Numbered from the stretch's first letter, positions 8,655 to 16,548 are shown. The stretch: DNA of 20,368 nucleotides from Betaproteobacteria bacterium (GCA_005889025.1 VBCZ01000298.1:1-20368), one strand, 5' to 3'. A program made the numbers and translations. Notes: generated by a model not told the origin, from the sequence alone.

Positions 8655-9101
8655 ATGCTTGTCAGCGAAATCCTGCGCATCAAGGGCAATGCGCTGTTCA
8701 CGACCTCGCCGCATGGCACGGTGCTCGAAGCGGTCAAGGTGATGGCGCTACACGATATCGGCTCTCTGGTCGTCATGGATCACGGGCAGATGGTCGGCAT
8801 GCTGACTTTCGCCGAGGTCTTACAGGCGCTGGCGCAGCGCCAGGGCCGGCTTGGCGATTTCAAGGTCGATGACATCTACGTACGCGATCCATTGACGGCC
8901 ACCACCGGGCTCGATGTCATGGAACTTCGTCGCGGGATGCTCGAGCGACACACCCGCTACGTACCGGTGATCGATGGAGCGACCTTGCTTGGCGTCGTAT
9001 CGTTTCACGACGTCGCCAAAGCGGTTTACGAAGAGCAGAGCTTCGAAAATCGCATGCTCAAGAGCTACATCAAGAGCTGGCCCGCCGAAGAAGGGCAGTA
9101 G
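8655..9101 (+). CDS. Stand-alone tandem CBS-domain protein
   Basis: This 148-residue soluble protein consists almost only of a CBS pair. CBS1 spans about residues 8-60 (TTSPHGTVLEAVKVMALHDI, SLVVMDHGQMVGMLTFAEVL). CBS2 spans about 78-130 (DPLTATTGLDVMELRRGMLE, RYVPVIDGATLLGVVSFHDV). Such pairs bind adenine nucleotides and act as energy sensors. Small stand-alone versions are widespread and mostly of unknown target. ATG 8655 has AGGGAAGG just upstream, whereas an earlier in-frame start at 8565 would add 30 non-homologous residues. It begins 114 bases after the rhamnosidase stop and is convergent with ctaB. It is probably a separate unit from the rhamnoside genes, but a shared transcript is possible. 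Confidence 0.9.
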   Translation: MLVSEILRIKGNALFTTSPHGTVLEAVKVMALHDIGSLVVMDHGQMVGMLTFAEVLQALAQRQGRLGDFKVDDIYVRDPLTATTGLDVMELRRGMLERHTRYVPVIDGATLLGVVSFHDVAKAVYEEQSFENRMLKSYIKSWPAEEGQ

Positions 9102-9266
9102 CCGCGCGGAGGCCGAGGCGCGAGCCACCCGGCGCGGGCGAATCCGTTCGTCCGCGATCGCATCGTACTCAGCACATCGCATCGTCTTCGCAGCGCCACC
9201 GAATGAGTTCGGCCCTACAAAACCTCGCGATAGCCGCCGCGCCCGCCGATCGTTTAACAGCCATTC

Positions 9267-10211
9267 TCAATGGAAGACGGATTGCAGCGCTTCATTGATC
9301 ACCATGTGGTAATGGTCGACCAGTAAGAGAGTGAAGAGCGCCGCCAGATACTGGATTGAGTAACCAAAGGTCTTGCGCGCGACCGCGTCGCTGTAGTTAC
9401 GATAAAGCTTCCAAGCATACGCGATAAACCCCGCATTCAACGCCACAGCACCGATCAGGTAAGGCAATCCGCTCATCCTCGTGGCGAACGGCATCAGCGT
9501 AGCCACCGCCAGGAGAATGGAATAGACCAAGATGCATTGGCGCGTGTATTTGCTTCCATGCGTGACCGGTAGCATCGGGATACCGACTTTCGCATATTCC
9601 CGCGTGCGGTACAGGGCCAGCGACCAGAAATGCGGCGGCGTCCATACGAAGATAATGAGAAATAGGAGCAACGCGTCGCTGGAAATATTTCCCGTCACCG
9701 CGGTCCACCCCAGTACCGGTGGTGCGGCACCAGCGGCCCCGCCGATAACGATGTTCTGCGGTGTGGCCGGCTTCAAAAATAGCGTGTAAATCACCGAGTA
9801 GCCGATGAAGGACACGAACGTCAGCGCTGCCGTCAGCGTGTTGACGCCTAAAACCAACGTCGTCATGGATAGTAACGCGAGTATCGCGGCAAATATGACC
9901 GCCTGGCCCGGCGTTAACTGACCGGTAGGCAGCGGGCGTCCCCGTGTGCGCGCCATGATCGCATCGGCGCGCTGATCCAGGATATGGTTGAAGGCAGCGG
10001 CAGAACCGGCCGCCAGCGAGATGCCCAAAGTGGCGAGCACGAGAACATTGAGCGGCACAAACCCCGGCGTGGCGAGAAACATGCCGACCACCGCGGTAAA
10101 TACGATCAGCGCCACGACCCGCGGCTTGGTTAGCTCGAAATACACACCTGCCTGCGCCAGGAAACGTCGCCGGCGTGTCGAGGCCGAAACGGCGGACACT
10201 AAGGTTCGCAT
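9267..10211 (-). CDS. ctaB: Haem O synthase (protohaem IX farnesyltransferase)
   Basis: This 314-residue inner-membrane prenyltransferase adds a farnesyl group to haem B to make haem O, the precursor of haem A for the oxidase encoded next door. The UbiA-family hallmark N-x3-D-x3-D-x2-M-x-R-T-x2-R-P-L is complete (Asn75, Asp79, Asp83, Arg88-Thr89). A second conserved stretch, REYAKVGIPMLPV, follows, where the usual Asp of this loop is Glu. There are about eight to nine hydrophobic helices. The gene is transcribed away from the oxidase subunits across a 438-base gap, whereas many cox operons carry ctaB in the same direction. The start at 10211 gives the expected N-terminus (ELTKPRVVALIVFT); its ribosome-binding site is weak. 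No ctaA (haem A synthase) is seen here, so haem O versus haem A cannot be decided. Confidence 0.95.
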   Translation of the reverse strand: MRTLVSAVSASTRRRRFLAQAGVYFELTKPRVVALIVFTAVVGMFLATPGFVPLNVLVLATLGISLAAGSAAAFNHILDQRADAIMARTRGRPLPTGQLTPGQAVIFAAILALLSMTTLVLGVNTLTAALTFVSFIGYSVIYTLFLKPATPQNIVIGGAAGAAPPVLGWTAVTGNISSDALLLFLIIFVWTPPHFWSLALYRTREYAKVGIPMLPVTHGSKYTRQCILVYSILLAVATLMPFATRMSGLPYLIGAVALNAGFIAYAWKLYRNYSDAVARKTFGYSIQYLAALFTLLLVDHYHMVINEALQSVFH

Positions 10212-10497
10212 ACTCGTGGGTTTTCTCTATGTCTTGCGCGCCGGCCGAACGATGGGGTTCTGCATCACCACACCTCAAGGCCGGGGTTATCGCCTGTTGC
10301 GGGATCGAGCTGCCCACGCATGGTTAAAGGTGACGCGCGTGCAGACGGAGAGGTGAATGAAAAATGCTCAGAAACAAGTGATTATTGTATCCCGTGGACA
10401 ATACGGTCACAATATATTATATACGTCGTAGCTTGCATTAAGATAAGCGCTGACTAATGAGAGCTCGCCTCGGTATTTCGAGCTCAGGCAGGAGTAA
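10212..10497. other. Divergent intergenic region between ctaB and the oxidase genes
   Basis: This 286-base stretch separates ctaB (-) from the first oxidase-side start codon (+). No convincing protein is seen on either strand. Its first two thirds have the base composition of the surroundings. From about 10375 to 10445 it is clearly AT-rich (ATATATTATATAC), as expected for a shared promoter region. Confidence 0.6.
10395..10423 (+). promoter_or_regulatory. Sigma-70-like promoter for the oxidase operon
   Basis: TGGACA (10395-10400) is one base off the -35 consensus. It is followed after 17 bases by TATATA (10418-10423), which matches the first four bases of the -10 consensus. It lies in the only strongly AT-rich patch of the region, 75 bases before the leader ORF and about 230 before coxB. 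On the other strand the same patch contains a perfect TATAAT but only a poor -35, so ctaB may start here too. Confidence 0.45.
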
Positions 10498-10659
10498 ATG
10501 AACCGCTTTATTCTCAACAAGCCCGTCGAAGCCACTGCGCTTCGGAAAAAACGAAATGAGGCGCGCAGCGTGAGCACGAACCGGGTTACGCACCGCAGTT
10601 CATCACTTTCGGGCTACGCAACTCTGTCCAATCGACTGGGGCCACCGTTATGGTCCTAG
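10498..10659 (+). CDS. Possible 53-residue leader ORF overlapping coxB start
   Basis: ATG 10498 follows AGGAG with a three-base gap, one of the better ribosome-binding sites in the window. It opens a 53-codon frame that ends in TAG at 10657-10659. That is 10 bases inside coxB, whose ATG is at 10650. The peptide begins MNRFILNKPVEATALRKKRN, is basic and Ser-rich, and has no recognisable domain or membrane segment. coxB itself has only a weak TGGGG eight bases upstream. The overlap would therefore suit translational coupling. The peptide could equally be non-functional, with only the mRNA leader mattering. No family was recognised. Confidence 0.35.
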   Translation: MNRFILNKPVEATALRKKRNEARSVSTNRVTHRSSSLSGYATLSNRLGPPLWS

Positions 10660-12002
10660 CAGGCGTATTGGTTTTATTGGTCGTTGGCTCCGTCCTGTTT
10701 CACTACCTGAGCCCGTGGTATTTCACACCGATCGCGTCCAATTGGGACACGATCGATGAGACCGTAACGATCACGTTCTGGGTCACCGGGTTTGTCTTCG
10801 TCGTCATCAATTTGTTCATGGCGTATTGCGTGCTGCGCTACCGTCACCGGAAGGGAAAACCGGCGCACTACGAACCCGAAAACAAAAAGCTGGAGGGGGC
10901 GCTTGTTCTGGCGACCACGCTGGGAGTCATCGCCATGTTGGCCCCCGGCTTATTCGCATGGGCGAAGTTCATCGATGTCCCGAAAGACGCGCCGGTTGTT
11001 GAGGTCGTTGGCCGGCAGTGGAACTTCAACTATCGCTTCCCCGGAGCGGATGGCGCGCTGGGCACCGTCGATGCCCGGTTCATCAGCGCGGAGAACCCGT
11101 TTGGCATGAATCCGGACGACCCCAAGGGACAGGATGACATCCTGATATCAAGCCCGGAGCTCCATCTCCCCGTCAACAAGCCGGTCAAAGTGGAGCTCCG
11201 CTCGATAGACGTCCTGCATGACTTCACGGTGCCACAGTTCCGGGCCAAGATGAATATGGTCCCGGGCCTTGTCACCTATCTCTGGTTCACACCGACCCGC
11301 ACCGGGGACTTCGACGTCTATTGCATGCAATTATGTGGCATTGCACATTTTGCCATGCGCGGCAAAGTGGTCGTGGATGAGGAGCCCGCCTTCAAGGCGT
11401 GGCAAAGCAGCCATCCGACCTTCGCGCAAACCAGGACTCAGGTAGCCGGCGATGCTGCAGCCGGCAAGCCGCTCTACGCAGTGTGCACTGCCTGTCATGG
11501 CGCGCAAGCGGAGGGTAACCCTGCGCTGAATGCGCCCAAATTGAGTGGGCAGGCCGACTGGTATTTGAGACGGCAGTTGAAGAATTTCAAGCTCGGTGCT
11601 CGGGGCACGCACGACAAGGATGTTTTCGGAAAAATGATGGCACCGATGGCGGCGACGCTGGCAGATGATGCCGCCATAAATAACGTCGTCGCTTATATCA
11701 AGACGCTGCCGGATACACCTGCTCCGCCCACGGTAACCGGCAATGCGAAGAAAGGTCACGACGCTTTTGAGACCTGCGGAGCCTGTCACGGTGCGGATGG
11801 GCAGGGGACATGGGCAACGAACGCCCCACGGCTCAAGGGCATGAGTGACTGGTACCTGGTCACTCAATTGAAGAACTTCAAAGAAGGTATTCGCGGCGCC
11901 CATGCAAAAGACATGTACGGTCCGCAAATGGGATTCATGGCCGCAATCCTGGATGCCCAGGAAACCAACGACCTCGCGGCATACATCGATACCTTGCGAT
12001 AA
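10650..12002 (+). CDS. coxB: Cytochrome c oxidase subunit II with two C-terminal cytochrome c domains
   Basis: This 450-residue subunit takes electrons from periplasmic donors and passes them to subunit I. It has a hydrophobic N-terminus (about 1-20) and two further membrane helices (about 39-64 and 83-105). The cupredoxin CuA domain has all ligands: His190, Cys225, Cys229, His233 and Met236. The usual CxELC reads CMQLC, so Gln replaces the Glu whose backbone carbonyl binds copper. Two cytochrome c domains follow, with haem motifs CTACH (279-283) and CGACH (376-380). Each is followed by a similar block (DWYL..QLKNFK.G.RG.H.KD), so they arose by duplication. Candidate Met axial ligands lie near 329-333 and 427-430. 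The tail makes this a caa3-like enzyme with two extra haems. The gene precedes ctaD by 100 bases. Confidence 0.95.
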   Translation: MVLAGVLVLLVVGSVLFHYLSPWYFTPIASNWDTIDETVTITFWVTGFVFVVINLFMAYCVLRYRHRKGKPAHYEPENKKLEGALVLATTLGVIAMLAPGLFAWAKFIDVPKDAPVVEVVGRQWNFNYRFPGADGALGTVDARFISAENPFGMNPDDPKGQDDILISSPELHLPVNKPVKVELRSIDVLHDFTVPQFRAKMNMVPGLVTYLWFTPTRTGDFDVYCMQLCGIAHFAMRGKVVVDEEPAFKAWQSSHPTFAQTRTQVAGDAAAGKPLYAVCTACHGAQAEGNPALNAPKLSGQADWYLRRQLKNFKLGARGTHDKDVFGKMMAPMAATLADDAAINNVVAYIKTLPDTPAPPTVTGNAKKGHDAFETCGACHGADGQGTWATNAPRLKGMSDWYLVTQLKNFKEGIRGAHAKDMYGPQMGFMAAILDAQETNDLAAYIDTLR

Positions 12003-12102
12003 CCGGCCCGCTGGGGCGCAATGCCAGGCACGAAATTACCATTGTAATGATGCGGACTCAAACGAATCGAGCATCATGAAGGGTTAGCGAAGAGGAAATA
12101 TC

Positions 12103-13914
12103 ATGACTACCGTTACGCACGACGAATCGCCATATGCCCCGCCTGCCGAAGTCGGCGAGGTAGAGCTCTACCATCCGAAGACTTTCATCGGGAAGTATAT
12201 TTGGAGCCAGGACGCCAAAGTCATCGCCGTCCAGTACGCGATCACAGCGATCGGGGTGGGATTGGTGGCATTGGTGTTGTCGGGAATCATGCGGCTGCAA
12301 CTGGGGTTCCCGCACGAGTTTTCCTTTATCAACCCGAGCAACTACCTTCAGTTTGTCACCATGCACGGCATGATCATGGTGATCTACCTGCTCACCGCGC
12401 TGTTCCTGGGAGGATTTGGCAACTACCTCATCCCGCTGATGGTCGGCGCGCGCGATATGGTTTTCCCCTATGTAAACATGGTCAGTTACTGGGTTTATTT
12501 GTTTGCCGTGCTGTTGCTGATGGCGAGCTTCTTCGTACCCAGCGGGCCCACCGGCGCCGGCTGGACCCTGTATCCGCCCCAGGCCATTCTCCCGGGCACG
12601 CCGGGGGCGAATTGGGGAATTATCCTGATGCTCATTTCACTGGCTTTCTTCATCATCGGTTTCACCATGGGCGGCTTGAACTACGTGGTCACCGTGCTGC
12701 AGGCGCGCACGCGAGGAATGACGATGATGCGTCTGCCGCTGACGGTCTGGGGCATTTTCATGGCCACCATTCTGGCGCTGTTGGCGTTTCCGCTGGGCAC
12801 CAGTTTCTTCATGCCCGCCCTCGTCTCGAGGGGAGAACACCTCGGCTACAACGGAGGCAGCCCGATATTGTTTCAACACCTGTTCTGGTTTTTCGGCCAT
12901 CCCGAGGTCTACATTGTCGCCTTGCCGGCCTTCGGCATCGTCTCCGACCTGATCAGCGTCAACGCAAGAAAAAACATCTTCGGCTATCGGATGATGGTCT
13001 GGGCGATTCTGGCCATCGGGGGCTTGAGTTTCATGGTGTGGGCGCACCACATGTACGTCAGCGGGATGAATCCGTATTTCGGTTTCTTTTTCGCGACGAC
13101 CACTCTGATCATCGCCGTTCCCACCGCCCTCAAGGTCTACAACTGGGTACTGACGTTGTGGAAGGGCGACATTCACCTCACCGTTCCGATGTTGTTCGCC
13201 ATCGGCTTTGTCTTCACATTTATCAACGGCGGGTTGACGGGCCTGTTCCTCGGTAATGTGCCCGTGGACATCCCGCTTTCGGGCACCATGTTCGTAGTGG
13301 CGCACTTCCATATGGTGATGGCCGTGTCGCCGATCCTGGTTGTGTTCGGCGCGATCTACCACTGGTACCCCAAGGTCACCGGACGAATCCTGAACGATAC
13401 GCTGGGCAAGTTTCACTTCTGGGTCACCTTCATCGGGACCTATGCGATCTACTATCCGATGCATTACCTGGGCTTTCTAGGCGTGCCGCGCCGGTATTAT
13501 GCGATGGGAAACTCTGTTGTCATCCCCGATTCCGCGCAATCCCTGAACGCCGGTATCACCATTGCGGCGCTGATCGTGGGCGCCGTCCAGGCGGTGTTCT
13601 TGTACAACCTGATCTGGAGTTATTTCAGAGGCAAGCCGGCGGGTGGCAATCCCTGGCGCGCCACCACGCTGGAGTGGCAAACCCCCGAGACACCGCCGAA
13701 GCACGGCAATTTTGGCCCGGAGCTACCGGTGGTCTATCGCTGGGCCTACGATTACAGCGTGCCGGGTGCCGCCGAGGACTTCATCCCCCAGAACCAGCCA
13801 CCGGCTAAGACGCCCGGTGGACCCGAGAAAACGCTCGAGAAAACCCTCGACGCGGCCGAGCTCGGTCCACAAAAGCTCGACGCAAGCGGAATGCCGAAAC
13901 CTGTCGGCGGTTAG
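12103..13914 (+). CDS. ctaD: Cytochrome c oxidase subunit I
   Basis: This is the catalytic, proton-pumping core of the oxidase, with 603 residues and about 12 helices plus a soluble C-terminal extension of roughly 90 residues. Haem a ligands are His88 and His403, and the haem a3 ligand is His401. CuB ligands are His266, His315 and His316. GHPEVY supplies the cross-linked Tyr270 and the A1-type Glu268. Lys344 (K channel), Asp118 (D channel) and the propionate-binding Arg463-Arg464 are all present, so full oxygen reduction and pumping are expected. The D-channel loop reads GARDMVFPYVN rather than the common GAPDMAFPRLN. AGAGGAAATATC precedes the ATG. The N-terminus is soluble (DESPYAPPAEVGEVELYH). 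The next gene starts two bases after the stop. Confidence 0.97.
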   Translation: MTTVTHDESPYAPPAEVGEVELYHPKTFIGKYIWSQDAKVIAVQYAITAIGVGLVALVLSGIMRLQLGFPHEFSFINPSNYLQFVTMHGMIMVIYLLTALFLGGFGNYLIPLMVGARDMVFPYVNMVSYWVYLFAVLLLMASFFVPSGPTGAGWTLYPPQAILPGTPGANWGIILMLISLAFFIIGFTMGGLNYVVTVLQARTRGMTMMRLPLTVWGIFMATILALLAFPLGTSFFMPALVSRGEHLGYNGGSPILFQHLFWFFGHPEVYIVALPAFGIVSDLISVNARKNIFGYRMMVWAILAIGGLSFMVWAHHMYVSGMNPYFGFFFATTTLIIAVPTALKVYNWVLTLWKGDIHLTVPMLFAIGFVFTFINGGLTGLFLGNVPVDIPLSGTMFVVAHFHMVMAVSPILVVFGAIYHWYPKVTGRILNDTLGKFHFWVTFIGTYAIYYPMHYLGFLGVPRRYYAMGNSVVIPDSAQSLNAGITIAALIVGAVQAVFLYNLIWSYFRGKPAGGNPWRATTLEWQTPETPPKHGNFGPELPVVYRWAYDYSVPGAAEDFIPQNQPPAKTPGGPEKTLEKTLDAAELGPQKLDASGMPKPVGG

Positions 13915-13916
13915 TC

Positions 13917-14588
13917 GTGACGACCTCATTATTGGTTTTGGCCGCCATCATGGTCATTGTTGTCGGGTGGCTGGTGCGACCGACGCTGAACGTCAAGCCG
14001 TGGGTGGAGCAGCGTCCCGTCAAAGACATCGATGGAGACGGCGCATTGCGCCTGCCCACCATAAAAGTCGGTCTGGGCGTGTTTCTTACGGTCGCCACGT
14101 CTTTGTTTGCGCTGCTCATCAGCGCCTACCACATGCGGATGATGGCGGCGGACTGGGTTACGTTGGCCCTGCCGAGGGTGCTGTGGCTGAACACCGCTGT
14201 GCTGATCCTGGCCGGCGTCGCCATGCAATGGACGCGGTCCGCGGCACAATGGGGACAGATAGACAACGTTAGACTCGGGCTCATTGCCGCGGGCGTTCTC
14301 ACCTTTTCTTTTCTGGCTGGACAGCTTTGGGCGTGGCAACAACTGAACGCCTCAGGTTATTTTGTAAGGAATGATCCAGCCACCGCTTTCTTCTACCTGC
14401 TGACCGCGCTGCATGGCTTGCATCTGCTGGGTGGGATGTGGGTCTGGGGCCGGACCACCGCCAAGGTGTTGCGCGGCGTCGAGGTCGCCAAGGTACGATT
14501 GAGCGTGGAGCTGTGCGCGGTGTACTGGCACTATCTGCTCCTCGTTTGGCTGGTCTTGTTCGCTGTGTTGTTGCATACCCATACGTAA
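13917..14588 (+). CDS. Divergent cytochrome c oxidase subunit III-family protein
   Basis: This is a 223-residue membrane protein. A first helix (about 3-20) precedes a polar loop (VKPWVEQRPVKDIDGDG). Five more helices follow, showing the COX3 signatures LTALHGLHLLGGMWVW and ELCAVYWHYLLLVWLVLF. Two conserved acidic positions are lost. The Q-x2-E-W/Y helix reads QLWAWQQ, with Ala for the Glu corresponding to bovine Glu90, and the usual YWHFVDxVW reads YWHYLLLVW. It therefore probably plays a structural role or pairs with the canonical subunit III encoded next. The GTG at 13917 is two bases after the ctaD stop and implies coupled translation; an ATG at 13947 would cut into the first helix. It resembles one of the two subunit III-like products of CoxMNOP-type operons, as recalled from the literature. 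Confidence 0.85.
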   Translation: MTTSLLVLAAIMVIVVGWLVRPTLNVKPWVEQRPVKDIDGDGALRLPTIKVGLGVFLTVATSLFALLISAYHMRMMAADWVTLALPRVLWLNTAVLILAGVAMQWTRSAAQWGQIDNVRLGLIAAGVLTFSFLAGQLWAWQQLNASGYFVRNDPATAFFYLLTALHGLHLLGGMWVWGRTTAKVLRGVEVAKVRLSVELCAVYWHYLLLVWLVLFAVLLHTHT

Positions 14589-14603
14589 AGGGGCTCGAAG
14601 GAC

Positions 14604-15329
14604 ATGACGGAACCGGCGCTGGCGAGTACGGGACAAGCGGTCCCGCTGGCCGAAGGCTTACAAGGCATCGTCGCCGACTGGTCGTCGGACCAGCGGGCGT
14701 TCAAGAACGTGCCCTGGGGCAAGGCGATGATGTGGATTTTCCTCCTCAGCGACACCTTCATCTTCAGCTCTTTTCTGATCTCGTACATGACGGTGCGAAT
14801 CTCCACCACCGTCCCCTGGCCCAACCCGAGCGAGGTTTTCGCGTTGACGATCGGGGGCAAGTCAATCCCCCTCATCCTGATCGCGATCATGACTTTCATC
14901 CTGATCAGCAGCAGCGGGACGATGGTTCTCGCCGTCAACTACGGCTATCGAAGAGATCGTGTCAAGACATTTATCTTCCTGCTGCTCACCGCGGCATTGG
15001 GCGCCACGTTCGTGGGCATGCAGGCTTTCGAGTGGACGAAGCTGATCGTGGAGGAGGGGGTGCGGCCCTGGGCGAATCCCATGGGTGCGGCCCAGTTCGG
15101 CTCGAGCTTTTTCATGATCACGGGTTTCCACGGCACCCACGTGACGATCGGCGTGATTTTCCTGATCATCGTGGCGATCAAGGTGTTGCGGGGAGACCTC
15201 GATAATCAGAGGCCGGGCTTTCTGACCGGGAGGAAGGGTAGCTACGAGATCGTCGAAACCATGGGTCTGTACTGGCACTTCGTCGATCTGGTGTGGGTTT
15301 TCATCTTTGCAGTCTTCTATCTTTGGTAA
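14604..15329 (+). CDS. coxC: Cytochrome c oxidase subunit III (canonical)
   Basis: This 241-residue inner-membrane subunit stabilises the oxidase core and supports proton uptake. The conserved features are intact: GMQAFEWTKL with the Glu, ITGFHGTHVTIGVIFLI, and ETMGLYWHFVDLVWVFIFAVFYLW at the C-terminus. A soluble N-terminus of about 40 residues precedes the helices. GAAGGAC lies just before the ATG, and the previous gene ends 15 bases upstream. Together with the preceding COX3-family gene the operon carries two COX3-fold proteins, of which this one keeps all the expected residues. The subunit IV gene follows after seven bases. Confidence 0.95.
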   Translation: MTEPALASTGQAVPLAEGLQGIVADWSSDQRAFKNVPWGKAMMWIFLLSDTFIFSSFLISYMTVRISTTVPWPNPSEVFALTIGGKSIPLILIAIMTFILISSSGTMVLAVNYGYRRDRVKTFIFLLLTAALGATFVGMQAFEWTKLIVEEGVRPWANPMGAAQFGSSFFMITGFHGTHVTIGVIFLIIVAIKVLRGDLDNQRPGFLTGRKGSYEIVETMGLYWHFVDLVWVFIFAVFYLW

Positions 15330-15336
15330 GAAAACC

Positions 15337-15771
15337 ATGGAACACGCAGAAGGGCAGAAACATCCCGCCGCCGCGCAACCGCACGCCGCGGCGGCCGGGC
15401 AACACCACGTGGAAGGACAACAACACCCGCTCGGTATCTACTTCAAGATCTGGGGATTGCTGTTCGTTCTGAGCACGGCGTCGTATCTGGTCGACTACTT
15501 CCACTTCCAGGGTTACCTCAGGTGGACGCTCATCATCATTTTCATGCTGTTGAAGGCAGGGCTGATCGTCGCCGTCTTCATGCACATGCTGTGGGAACGG
15601 CTGGCGTTGCTATATGCCATTTTGGTCCCGCCGTTGTTGTTGCTCGTACTTTTGTGGATCGGAGCGGTTGAAGCGGACTACACCTTCTTTACGCGCGGCA
15701 CATTCTTCGGGCCGGCGCCCGAGATGCCGGTGCACGGGGCCGCATCGCCCGCGCCGGTGAAACATAAGTAG
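15337..15771 (+). CDS. Cytochrome c oxidase subunit IV, His-rich N-terminus
   Basis: This 144-residue small membrane subunit has three hydrophobic helices (about 33-52, 60-80 and 88-108). It carries the prokaryotic subunit IV pattern IWGLLFVLSTASYLVDYFHF, then KAGLIVAVFMHMLWER and VPPLLLLVLLW. ATG 15337 is used; an in-frame start at 15307 would lie inside coxC. The first 30 residues are Ala/Gln/His-rich with six His (positions 3, 9, 16, 23, 24, 30), and the C-terminus is again His/Lys-tipped, which is unusual and might bind metal. It closes the tight oxidase cluster, since the next gene starts 207 bases further on. Confidence 0.88.
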   Translation: MEHAEGQKHPAAAQPHAAAAGQHHVEGQQHPLGIYFKIWGLLFVLSTASYLVDYFHFQGYLRWTLIIIFMLLKAGLIVAVFMHMLWERLALLYAILVPPLLLLVLLWIGAVEADYTFFTRGTFFGPAPEMPVHGAASPAPVKHK

Positions 15772-15826
15772 GCGATGGAGAGAGATCTGGCGGTGGAGGA
15801 GCCTAACTGATCCTTGGTGATCGACG

Positions 15827-15958
15827 GTGTGTCAGGCCCACGTTCGCCGCGCGAGCCTTAAGCTGTCGCAGCTCCGTCACGCCGAGGCTGCATACCTCAT
15901 CTTCAAACTGGCTCACAACGACGACTTGACCAGCATCAAGCGCCGGAAGCCAGAGTAA
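15827..15958 (+). pseudogene. Short fragment resembling the entry to a GGDEF domain
   Basis: In the gap after subunit IV, one frame from GTG 15827 to TAA 15956-15958 reads 43 residues without a ribosome-binding site. Its second half, HAEAAYLIFKLAHNDDLTSI, recalls the linker-plus-LAHHDxLTGLPNR start of diguanylate cyclase GGDEF domains, then stops after KRRKPE. It may be a decayed remnant of such a gene. The similarity is short and judged by eye only, so chance is a real alternative. Confidence 0.2.
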
Positions 15959-15978
15959 TAAGGCAAGGGGGAACAATC

Positions 15979-16548
15979 ATGAAAATGCTGAGGCGTTATT
16001 TCATAAGCGACGACCTGGACGATCTGGACGTCATCGAAGAGCAACTGGAGAGCGCCGGTATTTCCACCCCGCAGATCCACGTGCTCACTGCCCACGACGC
16101 CGAGCTGGACCACCATGAGCATCTCCACCGGGTCCAGTCGTTCATGAAGAAGGATATTATCCACTCGACGTTGATCGGCGCTATGGTCGGGGTTTGCGCT
16201 TTCGTGCTGGTTCTTGCTGTCGCACATTTTGCCGGCTGGACGAAGACAGCTGCCGGCTGGGTCCCTTTCCTATTCCTTGCTACGGTGTTGCTCGGTTTTT
16301 GCACGTGGGAGGGTGGCTTGTTCGGTATCCAGGAGCCCAACTACCACTTTGCCCGTTTTGCACAAGCCATAAAAGACGATAAACATATCTTGTGTGTAGA
16401 TCTCGAACGCGACCAGGAGGCGATACTGGAGGAAGTGCTGAAATCTCATCCGAAGCTGGAACCGGCAGGGTCGGAATTGCTCCACCAGCACTGGGTTATC
16501 GAGTTTCAGAAAAAGGTGCCACGGTTCTTTAAACAGACATGGCCATGA
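15979..16548 (+). CDS. Two-TM membrane protein of unknown function
   Basis: This 189-residue protein was not recognised with certainty. An acidic N-terminal domain (DDLDDLDVIEEQLESAGIS, then IHVLTAHDAELDHHEHLHR) looks like a small alpha/beta fold. Two membrane helices follow (about 64-84 and 93-110), then GGLFGIQEPNYHF and a second soluble alpha/beta domain with VDLERDQEAILEEVLKSHP. This soluble-TM-TM-soluble layout resembles proteins often labelled 'NAD/FAD-utilizing enzyme' or DUF1269/general-stress-17M-like, names that say little about function. AAGGGGGAAC gives a strong ribosome-binding site before ATG 15979. It sits between the oxidase operon and the HiPIP gene, so a link to respiration is possible. 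His-rich HHEHLH might bind metal. Confidence 0.75.
   Translation: MKMLRRYFISDDLDDLDVIEEQLESAGISTPQIHVLTAHDAELDHHEHLHRVQSFMKKDIIHSTLIGAMVGVCAFVLVLAVAHFAGWTKTAAGWVPFLFLATVLLGFCTWEGGLFGIQEPNYHFARFAQAIKDDKHILCVDLERDQEAILEEVLKSHPKLEPAGSELLHQHWVIEFQKKVPRFFKQTWP

Noticed and set aside
9397..10317. A second long - strand frame over ctaB
   Set aside because: It is the neighbouring frame of ctaB, which alone carries the prenyltransferase motifs and membrane helices.
12035..12048. ATTAC-CATT-GTAAT hairpin between coxB and ctaD
   Set aside because: A five-base AT stem is too weak for a terminator and the genes appear to be one operon; it may be chance.
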